Source: Bacteroidia bacterium (GTDB taxonomy: Bacteria; Bacteroidota; Bacteroidia; Bacteroidales; Azobacteroidaceae). Taken from it: 5,799 nucleotides of DNA. The notes beneath the pieces are model-generated. The model saw only the letters and a program-made list of their open reading frames with translations. It was not told the DNA's origin and searched no databases. The position numbers were made by a program, and so were the translations under genes. The stretch is taken from NCBI GenBank assembly GCA_025996815.1, contig BNTT01000174.1:1-5799 (forward strand), in the 5' to 3' direction. Of the stretch, positions 1 through 5,724 are shown one piece after another. Position 1 is the first letter of the stretch; each line of letters begins with the position of its first letter.

Positions 1-94
1 TCGGTACAATAGAAGGGCTTTTATGGGGTCAATCTTTGATTTGACCATTAAAAGAATGGTCTTTCATGAGCCTATAAGATTGAAATATAATGCA

Positions 95-487
95 TTAACA
101 AGGGCGACCTAAGCGCCTATACCAAAACATATATTTGATTTTCAATAAATGAAACACCCCAACCGTGCAGAGGCTAATGATGATAAATAGCAGATAGCGG
201 TATTTACTAAGCGTTGAAATGATGGATTTCCGGCTTATTGCAGTGATTTGAGCAACCAAATATTGATTGGTCTGCGGCAGCCAGAAGCATACCAATAGCA
301 GATAAAACAAACCGATGACCCAAGGGTCAAAAAATGCGATGTAATTTAATCCCCAACCGCGTTTCACGCCGAGTGCAAAGGAAAGAAATAGACTTAGTGC
401 GATAAAAAGCACCCCGCTCGCCAAAAATGGCAGTGATTTTTGCGGCAGTTTTGCCGCTGCTTTGTTGTTTTTTGTTTTCTGTTTCAT
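95..487 (-). pseudogene. N-terminal part of a polytopic membrane protein, probably truncated
   Basis: 130 codons with an ATG start at 487. The first 18 residues are lysine-rich and cytoplasmic in character. Three hydrophobic segments follow, at about residues 19-40, 51-69 and 96-115. The second segment contains aromatic and proline residues (FFDPWVIGLFYLLLVCFWLP). The loop between the second and third carries SRKS and KYRY basic clusters. The protein ends in MFWYRRLGRPC straight after the third segment, where a multi-spanning integral membrane protein (for example a GT39-like or other polytopic enzyme) would be expected to continue. No frame downstream (leftward) resumes a similar protein, so I read this as the 5' part of a gene cut by a rearrangement or insertion near position 110-120. 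A genuine small three-helix protein is possible. There is no Shine-Dalgarno sequence. A consensus promoter lies far upstream at 770-803. The family is not recognised, so no function is assigned. Confidence 0.6.
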
Positions 488-489
488 TT

Positions 490-520
490 GTTCAAGAGTT
501 TATGGCTCAAACTCTTAAAC
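490..520 (-). promoter_or_regulatory. Hairpin abutting the membrane-protein start codon
   Basis: AAGAGTTT (494-501) and AAACTCTT (509-516) form a perfect 8-bp stem around a 7-nt loop. After one mismatch (493/517), three more pairs form (490-492 with 518-520). In the leftward transcript this hairpin ends two nucleotides before the ATG at 487, so it covers the ribosome-entry region. It has no U-tract, so it is not a typical terminator. A role in limiting translation initiation is inference; the dyad itself is directly visible. Confidence 0.5.
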
Positions 521-538
521 TTATGCAAACAAAAAGCG

Positions 539-695
539 GTGAACTGTTCATTGATTGCTTATTAGTTTTCTGTGGCTCTGGAAAATGCCTTGTATCTTAA
601 TAAGTACGAACAGTTCACGCCGTCAGACGTGAACCTTCGCAACTCATTCTCAGATAGTATTTGAAATTTTCCAGATTCCAGAAAACGAGAATAAG
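539..695 (-). promoter_or_regulatory. Long imperfect inverted repeat in the leader of the membrane-protein gene
   Basis: Three successive stems are nested: 558-563 with 690-695 (6 bp), 565-572 with 679-686 (8 bp) and 577-586 with 666-675 (10 bp), separated by small internal loops. Inside them sits a hairpin, 613-619 with 628-634 (GTTCACG/CGTGAAC, 8-nt loop), extended by 607-610 with 636-639. A competing 11-bp pairing joins 539-549 (GTGAACTGTTC) to 608-618 and cannot form together with the inner hairpin. The whole element lies between the promoter at 770-803 and the start codon at 487, so it should be transcribed as a leader of about 275 nt. It matches no riboswitch class I recognise. It could be a cis-regulatory RNA, or a dispersed intergenic repeat (MITE- or REP-like) that landed here. 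The pairings are seen; the function is unknown. Confidence 0.5.
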
Positions 696-769
696 AGCGT
701 AAAAGCCCTGTTATTTAATATTTTATAATTTTAAATTTTCTAATTCATTTTATTTTTATTTTAGGGGGG

Positions 770-803
770 CAAAGTTACAACTTTATTTTTAAATTGTTGC
801 AAA
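770..803 (-). promoter_or_regulatory. Bacteroidota-type promoter for the leftward membrane-protein gene
   Basis: Read on the minus strand, TTTG (803-800) is followed after 22 nt by TAACTTTG (777-770). This fits the Bacteroidota sigma pattern of TTTG, about 20 nt, then TAnnTTTG. A run of six C follows immediately, and transcription should begin near 762. The distance to the start codon at 487 implies a leader of about 275 nt, unlike the 12-nt leaders of the other promoters in this window. Confidence 0.55.
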
Positions 804-834
804 TAATTTTGAAGATTTTTTTTGCAAGGTGTAG

Positions 835-854
835 AAAAAACATTCAAAAAATGT
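835..854 (-). terminator. Weak intrinsic-terminator-like hairpin after metG
   Basis: On the minus strand ACATT and AATGT (854-850 and 844-840) form a 5-bp AT-rich stem around TTTTG, followed directly by a T run (839-835). It lies about 30 nt past the metG stop codon and before the next promoter, as expected for a transcript end. The stem is short and weak, so efficiency is doubtful; Rho-dependent ending remains possible. Confidence 0.3.
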
Positions 855-883
855 GTGGCATCCCTACCGGAATTGCTAACGAA

Positions 884-2569
884 TTATCCCAATTTTTGCA
901 CTTGCCGCGCAATCGCCTCATCTTCAATCTTTTCAAACAGCAGGGTTGGCTCATTCAGTTGGTGATTGACAGGCAATAAATCTGCCGCGCCTAATTGCGC
1001 CCAGTGCAAATCGGAGGTGCCAATCAGCTGCTTGATTTTGTTCGACGAAAACGGCAAAAACGGCTCAAACGCGATGGCGAGGTTGGCGGTGATTTGCAGT
1101 GCGATGTTCAAAATCGTGGCTGTGCGCGCCATATCGGTCTTTACTAATTTCCACGGCTCTGTGTCGGCGAGGTATTTGTTGCCGATGCGGGCGAGGTTCA
1201 TTGCCTCTTTCAGCGCGTCGCGGAAGCGGAATGTTTCCAGATTGGCTTCCAATTCGCGTTTGACCGATGCAAATTCGTCCAATGTTTGTTGGTCGTAGTC
1301 CGTCGGAGCGGTGCGAGCGGGCACTTTCCCCTCAAAAAACTTATGGGTCAGCACGAGCACGCGGTTTACAAAATTGCCGAGTATGGCGACTAATTCATTA
1401 TTGTTGCGTGCCTGAAAATCTTTCCACGTGAAGTCGTTGTCCTTCGTTTCGGGCGCGTTGGCGGTTAAAACGTAGCGCAGAACGTCCTGTTTGTCGGGAA
1501 ATTCGTTCAGATATTCGTTCAGCCACACCGCGTGGTTGCGCGAGGTGGAGATTTTGTCGCTTTCCAAGTTCAGGAACTCGTTGGCGGGCACATTTTCCGG
1601 CAAAATGTAGCTGCCATCGGCTTTGAGCATTGCCGGAAACACGATGCAGTGGAACACGATGTTGTCTTTGCCGATGAAATGCACCAGTTTCGTCAATTCG
1701 TCTTTCCACCATTTTTCCCAATCGCCGTATTTTTCCGGTTGCGCGCCGCACACTTCGATGGTGTTGGAAATGTAGCCAATCGGCGCGTCGAACCACACGT
1801 AGAGCACTTTTCCCTCCGCCCCTTCGACCGGCACGGGAACGCCCCAATTCAGGTCGCGGCTCACGGCACGCGGCTGCAACCCCATGTCCAACCACGATTT
1901 GCATTGCCCATAGACATTCGATTTCCACTCTTTGTGGTCGTCCAAAATCCACTTTTTCAGCCACGCCTCGTGCTTGTCGAGCGGCAAATACCAATGTTTT
2001 GTTTCCTTCAAAACAGGCACGCTGCCCGAAATCGCCGACTTCGGCTCGAGCAAATCCAACGGGCTGAGCGACGTGCCGCAGGCTTCGCATTGGTCGCCAT
2101 ACGCCCGCTCGGCTCCACAGTGCGGACATTTGCCCGTGATGTAGCGGTCGGCGAGGAACTGATGCGCCTCCTCGTCGTAATATTGCTCGGAGGTTTGCTC
2201 CACAAATTCGCCCTTGTCGTAGAGTGTGCGAAAAAAATCCGCCGCCGTCTTTTTGTGAATGTCCGAAGACGTGCGCGAATAAATATCGAACGAAATGCCG
2301 AAATCCTCAAACGATTTTTTGATAATAGTATGGTAGCGGTCGACCACCTGCTGCGGCGTAACTCCCTCAGCCTTAGCCTTTAACGCGATTGGCACGCCGT
2401 GCTCGTCAGACCCGCCAATAAACAGCACCTCCTCGCCTTTGAGCCGCAAATAGCGCGCATAAATATCCGCAGGCACATACACGCCCGCCAAATGTCCGAT
2501 GTGCACCGGACCGTTGGCATAGGGCAACGCGGACGTAATCAGAGTTCTTTTGAAATTTTTATTCATCAT
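884..2569 (-). CDS. metG: Methionyl-tRNA synthetase lacking the C-terminal tRNA-binding domain
   Basis: A class I aminoacyl-tRNA synthetase that charges tRNA-Met with methionine in the cytosol. With the ATG at 2569 the product is 561 residues; the ATG at 2566 is an equally good start. An apparent TTG start at 2590 lies inside the promoter -7 box and is rejected. Visible landmarks are the HIGH motif near residue 23, the zinc knuckle CPHC...CEAC (about 148-164), the active-site segment [10 protein letters not shown] (about 257-266), and the signature loop KISTS (about 339-343, the Bacteroidota form of KMSKS). The anticodon-binding segment includes [17 protein letters not shown] and the motif EPWKL. 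Bacteroides homologues run to about 680 residues with a C-terminal EMAP-II/Trbp111-like domain. Here the protein stops at QVQKLG, just where that domain's linker would start, and no frame downstream encodes the domain. The catalytic core is complete, so activity is expected. The gene is divergent from the glycosyltransferase gene. Confidence 0.95.
   Translation of the reverse strand: MMNKNFKRTLITSALPYANGPVHIGHLAGVYVPADIYARYLRLKGEEVLFIGGSDEHGVPIALKAKAEGVTPQQVVDRYHTIIKKSFEDFGISFDIYSRTSSDIHKKTAADFFRTLYDKGEFVEQTSEQYYDEEAHQFLADRYITGKCPHCGAERAYGDQCEACGTSLSPLDLLEPKSAISGSVPVLKETKHWYLPLDKHEAWLKKWILDDHKEWKSNVYGQCKSWLDMGLQPRAVSRDLNWGVPVPVEGAEGKVLYVWFDAPIGYISNTIEVCGAQPEKYGDWEKWWKDELTKLVHFIGKDNIVFHCIVFPAMLKADGSYILPENVPANEFLNLESDKISTSRNHAVWLNEYLNEFPDKQDVLRYVLTANAPETKDNDFTWKDFQARNNNELVAILGNFVNRVLVLTHKFFEGKVPARTAPTDYDQQTLDEFASVKRELEANLETFRFRDALKEAMNLARIGNKYLADTEPWKLVKTDMARTATILNIALQITANLAIAFEPFLPFSSNKIKQLIGTSDLHWAQLGAADLLPVNHQLNEPTLLFEKIEDEAIARQVQKLG
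1666..1740 (-). repeat. Internal metG segment repeated exactly at the right edge of the window
   Basis: These 75 bases are identical to 5725-5799 and in the same orientation. They encode the metG residues from PEKYGDWEK to HFIGK. Identity stops exactly at 1666 (the base at 1665 is T, against A at 5724). It cannot be followed past 1740 because the window ends there. Confidence 0.95.
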
Positions 2570-2584
2570 ATTTATTCTTTTGGA

Positions 2585-2619
2585 CTGCAAAGGTACAATT
2601 TTATTTTGTACCTTTGCAG
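2585..2619. promoter_or_regulatory. Palindromic divergent promoter between metG and the glycosyltransferase
   Basis: A perfect inverted repeat with 14-bp arms (2585-2598 and 2606-2619) and a 7-nt AT spacer. Each arm contains a consensus Bacteroidota -7 box, TACCTTTG: on the minus strand at 2595-2588 for metG, and on the plus strand at 2609-2616 for the glycosyltransferase. Each box sits about 12-19 nt before a start codon, giving very short leaders without a Shine-Dalgarno sequence. Neither promoter has a good TTG box at the usual spacing, because that position is taken by the opposite arm. The two boxes are only 13 bp apart, so simultaneous polymerase binding is unlikely. The dyad could also be an operator. 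Mutual exclusion is inference. Confidence 0.6.
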
Positions 2620-2634
2620 ACTTAATTTTTTTTT

Positions 2635-3765
2635 ATGAAAATAGGATTTGATGCCAAGCAGGCGGTGCAAAACACCGGAGACGAGGGCAATTATGGTCGG
2701 TATGTGATAGAAATAATGTCGGACTACTTTTCGGGCAGCCACTATGTGTGTTTTGCCCCCAAGAACAAGAAAAATAGCCGATTAAGGACAATTCGTGCGC
2801 GAAAAGACGTATCTTTTGTCTTTCCGCGCGGTATTTTCAGGCTGTTTGCGTCGCTCTGGCGGCTTTTTCGGGTCAAACGCTTGATTAATAAACGGAAAAT
2901 CGCTGTTTTTCACGGTCTTTGTGGTGAATTGCCCATCGGGATTGAAAAAACGGGGGTCAAAACGGTGGTGTCGGTCTATGATTTGATTTTCCTCCGCTAT
3001 CCGGAGTATTACAACCCGCTCGAGCGGAAGATGTATTACCAAAAAATGAAGCGGGCTTGCGAAAAGGCGGACAAGATAATTGCGGTGAGTGCGCGCACAA
3101 AACGCGATATTATCGTGTCTTTTGAAATTCTCAGCCGGAAAATTGAGGTCATTTATCCGGGCTGTCAGCACAATTTCAAAGAGACGGTTGCCGCAAAGAA
3201 GAAGAAAAAAATCGGGGTGAAATACGATTTGCCGGACCGTTTTCTGCTGTTTGTGGGGCGCATCGAAGCCCGTAAAAACTTGCTGCTGGCGGTGAAGGCA
3301 CTGAGCAAAATTCCGGAAGATGTTCATCTGGTTGCTGTGGGAGAATCCACGTCCTATCAGGCGGAAGTGAAGGCGTATGCCAACAAAAACGGCTTGTCGT
3401 CCCGCTTGCATATCCTGAATAATGTGGCGTATGAGGATTTGCCTGCCATCTATCAATTGGCTACGCTGTTTGTTTATCCGTCCTTTTTTGAAGGATTTGC
3501 CATCGCCATCGTGGAGGCGTTGAGTTGTGGCGTGCCGGTCATTACGGCAACAGGCTCCGGTTTGGAAGAAGCCGGCGGTCCCGATTCCATCTATATCGAC
3601 CCGCACGACGAGGAGGAATTGGCAGATGAAATAAACACGGTGCTAAGCGATAAAGAATTGGCTGACAGTATGATAGCCACCGGCAAAAGGTATGCAAAAC
3701 AGTTTTCCGAGAAGGCGACTGCCGAGCACTTGATGAAAATTTATAAATCGTTGCAAGACTATTGA
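2635..3765 (+). CDS. Family 4 glycosyltransferase (GT-B fold)
   Basis: A 376-residue cytosolic or peripheral-membrane enzyme expected to move a sugar from a nucleotide-sugar donor onto a glycan or lipid-linked acceptor, most likely in surface polysaccharide or glycoconjugate synthesis. The N-terminal Rossmann half starts MKIGFDAKQA, with the acceptor-side loop NTGDEGNYGRY at residues 13-23 and VYDLIFLRYPEYYNP at 114-128. The donor-binding half starts near residue 200: LLFVGRIEARKN (204-215) with the conserved Arg/Lys pair, then the EX7E signature E286...E294 within FFEGFAIAIVEALSCGVPVI. The length is normal for GT4 and no membrane segment is seen. The ATG at 2635 follows nine T residues, directly downstream of the palindromic promoter. 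A lysine-rich stretch (188-192) marks the interdomain linker. The donor and acceptor cannot be told from sequence. No other polysaccharide gene lies in the window, so it appears to be a lone gene. Its stop overlaps the convergent ATPase gene by 7 bp. Confidence 0.88.
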   Translation: MKIGFDAKQAVQNTGDEGNYGRYVIEIMSDYFSGSHYVCFAPKNKKNSRLRTIRARKDVSFVFPRGIFRLFASLWRLFRVKRLINKRKIAVFHGLCGELPIGIEKTGVKTVVSVYDLIFLRYPEYYNPLERKMYYQKMKRACEKADKIIAVSARTKRDIIVSFEILSRKIEVIYPGCQHNFKETVAAKKKKKIGVKYDLPDRFLLFVGRIEARKNLLLAVKALSKIPEDVHLVAVGESTSYQAEVKAYANKNGLSSRLHILNNVAYEDLPAIYQLATLFVYPSFFEGFAIAIVEALSCGVPVITATGSGLEEAGGPDSIYIDPHDEEELADEINTVLSDKELADSMIATGKRYAKQFSEKATAEHLMKIYKSLQDY

Positions 3766-5321
3766 TTATAGCCTACCACCCAGCGGCTCAAAGTACGTTC
3801 TTCGGCACTAAATTCCGCACCTATTTTTACGATTTTTTTGTTACTTACGGCGTATTTTGCGGCATATTTGCGCTCGTCAATCTGTTTCAAAGCATTTTCG
3901 GCTGATGTGTTTTCGGTTAGTTTGAACTCAAAAATATAAATCGTGTCATGTTCTACCACAACAGCATCGGCACGACCGATAGAACTGTCTACTTCGGTTT
4001 GCACAAATTCGCCCATCAAGGTAAACAGCAAATAAAAAACTGTTTGATAATGCTTTTCTTCCTTGTTGTTCAATTCATTAGGAATACCGGCAAAAAATGC
4101 TTTCAGCCGTTCCATAAAAGCATTGACATTGTTTGCCTGCAAATCGCGTATGAAACTGCTTATCGAAAAATCGCCCATAATGCTCCTGTTGGGCATAAAA
4201 ATTGGCATCATATTATAAATAAAACCATATTTTACTTCTTCGTTTGGATAACCCAAGCGATATTCGTCAAATTGCTTGTCGTAGCCTTTGATAGTCAGAT
4301 AGCCGCTTTGATATAATAATGGGACAGGGTCTTTGTAGTTAATTTGGTAATCGGCAATGGAACGCACCGGAAACCGCAATTTATTTTCCATGTTTGTTAC
4401 ATTGAAGTCCATCTCTTTCAGCATTTTAACTAAAAAAATCGGCGTGCCTGTTTCATACCAATAATAGCCGAAATCTAATTTCTTAAACGTATTTAAAACG
4501 CTGAACGGATTATAAATATTCACACTTTCTTTGGTAAAATGATAACCATCATATCGTTTTTTTAGTTCGGCAAGCGTTTCTTCGTAAGACAGCTCATTTT
4601 TTTTGGCAAGATTAGCGATTTCCGGTTGAAAATTGCGTATCAGTTCATCTTCAAATATTCCGCAAATTCCGGCATAATCTTCGTCCATACTAATATCCTG
4701 CAACTGGTTCAAATCGCTAAAGACACTGACCTTTGAGAATTTCGTTACTCCCGTTAAAAATACAAATTGCAGATGTTCATCGTTGCTTTTCAACACACCG
4801 TAAAATCCCTTCAAGACCGTGCGTATTTCGTCATTTATTTCAAGATTGTCCATAGTGCCGAGCAAAGGTTTATCGTATTCGTCCACTAAAACCACCACTT
4901 TTCTGCCGCTTTTCACATGAGCGCGCCTGATAAGTTCACCAAATCGCGTGGCGGGATTATCGGCTTCCACTTTGCCCCATTTTTCTTCCACTATTTTTAG
5001 ATTGTAATTCAAGGTTTCATAAATAGAATTTACATCGGTGTAAATACCAACATTAAAGTCGAGGTAAAACACAGGATACTCCATCCAATCTTTTTCCAAA
5101 TCGGCAATAGCCAAACCCTCAAAAAGTTCTTTTTTCCCAAGGAAATAAGCCTTTAGCGTAGAAAGGAACAAACTCTTTCCGAAACGGCGCGGACGACCAA
5201 GAAAATAAGGTTTGCCCATATTAACTAATTGACAGATATATGCCGTTTTATCAACGTACAAATAACCATTTGTGCGTAAATCCTCAAAATCCTGAATGCC
5301 TATGGGCAATTTTCTGTTCAT
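3759..5321 (-). CDS. AAA-ATPase-like protein with C-terminal PD-(D/E)XK nuclease domain
   Basis: 520 residues, matching the common Bacteroidota/Clostridia family that joins an AAA-ATPase-like domain (PF09820 type) to a PD-(D/E)XK domain (PF08011 type). The N-terminus reads LPIGIQDFEDLRTNGYLYVDKT. An unusual P-loop, GRPRRFGKS, is at 42-50; Walker B, VVLVDEYD, at 143-150; and a sensor-like FLTGVTKFS at 189-197. The middle region contains KRYDGYHF and NPFSVLNTF. The nuclease-like core near the C-terminus has E443, D452 (GRADAVV), then E465 and K467 in IFEFKL, so the catalytic residues appear intact. The start at 5321 is well placed, 12 nt below the predicted transcription start. The gene is more AT-rich than the glycosyltransferase and metG, suggesting separate ancestry. 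The family is often multicopy in a genome and its biological role is not established; mobile-element or defence links are speculation here. The upstream neighbour is a regulator fragment. Confidence 0.9.
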   Translation of the reverse strand: MNRKLPIGIQDFEDLRTNGYLYVDKTAYICQLVNMGKPYFLGRPRRFGKSLFLSTLKAYFLGKKELFEGLAIADLEKDWMEYPVFYLDFNVGIYTDVNSIYETLNYNLKIVEEKWGKVEADNPATRFGELIRRAHVKSGRKVVVLVDEYDKPLLGTMDNLEINDEIRTVLKGFYGVLKSNDEHLQFVFLTGVTKFSKVSVFSDLNQLQDISMDEDYAGICGIFEDELIRNFQPEIANLAKKNELSYEETLAELKKRYDGYHFTKESVNIYNPFSVLNTFKKLDFGYYWYETGTPIFLVKMLKEMDFNVTNMENKLRFPVRSIADYQINYKDPVPLLYQSGYLTIKGYDKQFDEYRLGYPNEEVKYGFIYNMMPIFMPNRSIMGDFSISSFIRDLQANNVNAFMERLKAFFAGIPNELNNKEEKHYQTVFYLLFTLMGEFVQTEVDSSIGRADAVVVEHDTIYIFEFKLTENTSAENALKQIDERKYAAKYAVSNKKIVKIGAEFSAEERTLSRWVVGYNQ

Positions 5322-5339
5322 TGTTGTTCATTTTGATTG

Positions 5340-5370
5340 CAAAAGTAATATATTTATTTGAGGAAAACAA
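5340..5370 (-). promoter_or_regulatory. Bacteroidota-type promoter for the AAA-ATPase/nuclease gene
   Basis: On the minus strand TTG (5370-5368) is followed after 20 nt by TACTTTTG (5347-5340), a full match to the TAnnTTTG -7 box with ideal spacing. Transcription should start near 5333, about 12 nt before the ATG at 5321. The gene therefore need not depend on the regulator fragment upstream. Confidence 0.6.
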
Positions 5371-5602
5371 TATTTTGCGATATCTTCATTTTTCATATTC
5401 TGTTTTTATTTACTTATTTTATAATCACCCATTTGCCGCCTTTGTCGGGACCTTCGCGCCTTAGTAAGCCTTTGGCTTTGAGTTTAGACATATTTACCCT
5501 CACTTTATCAGCTCTTATGCCTACTATACTTGCCAATTCTGTTGTTGTTATATTTGGATTTTCAAAGACACTTTTTAAAATTAACTGCTGATTAGTAGTT
5601 AT

Positions 5603-5710
5603 TTTTTCTGTGCCTTTTTCTGTGCCTTTTTCTGTGCCTTTTTCTGTGCCTTTTTCTGTGCCTTTTTCTGTGCCTTTTTCTGTCCCCTTTTCTAGGTCTT
5701 TTTCTACCCA
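5603..5710 (-). repeat. 12-bp in-frame minisatellite coding (GTEK)n
   Basis: Seven consecutive 12-bp units lie at 5603-5686. Six are identical (tttttctgtgcc on the plus strand, reading GGC ACA GAA AAA on the coding strand). The seventh (5675-5686) differs by one synonymous change. Two diverged units follow at 5687-5710, coding DLEK and WVEK, which suggests the array grew from an older EKxx repeat. Because each unit is four codons, copy-number change keeps the frame. The tract is charged and probably acts as a flexible or helical linker before the winged helix. Confidence 0.9.
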
Positions 5711-5724
5711 TCCCGACATATCAA

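Noticed and set aside
488..883. tRNA or rRNA gene in the intergenic region
   Set aside because: No cloverleaf, T-loop motif or rRNA-like sequence seen; the dyads there do not fit a tRNA.
794..979. 61-codon plus-strand frame at the metG 3' end
   Set aside because: Half is antisense to metG and half is AT-rich intergenic sequence; no motif and no promoter in front of it.
1398..2129. 243-codon minus-strand frame inside metG
   Set aside because: Same strand as metG but another frame, arginine-rich and low complexity; metG has all expected motifs in its own frame.
1532..2383. 283-codon plus-strand open frame antisense to metG
   Set aside because: It lies wholly inside metG on the opposite strand, has a biased arginine/histidine/phenylalanine-rich composition and no recognisable motif; it is a by-product of metG codon usage.
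2570..2590. Extended metG start at TTG 2590
   Set aside because: The TTG is part of the TACCTTTG -7 box, upstream of the predicted transcript start, and the extra residues match no synthetase N-terminus; ATG at 2569 or 2566 fits.
2399..2638. 79-codon plus-strand frame across the metG start and the divergent promoter
   Set aside because: Antisense to the metG N-terminus, runs through the promoter palindrome, and shows no motif.
2782..3606. 274-codon minus-strand open frame opposite the glycosyltransferase
   Set aside because: Fully antisense to a clear GT4 gene; composition rich in His, Arg and Gln is typical of a mirror frame.
3759..5321. A toxin-antitoxin or defence operon formed with the winged-helix fragment
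   Set aside because: The ATPase/nuclease gene has its own promoter and its family role is not established; the neighbour is incomplete, so no system can be claimed.
5240..5591. Two plus-strand frames (5240-5464 and 5358-5591)
   Set aside because: Both overlap the ATPase start, its promoter and the winged-helix coding sequence on the opposite strand; Phe/Leu-rich translations of AT-rich DNA without motifs.
5603..5710. CRISPR array
   Set aside because: The 12-bp units are contiguous with no spacers and keep one reading frame; it is a coding minisatellite.
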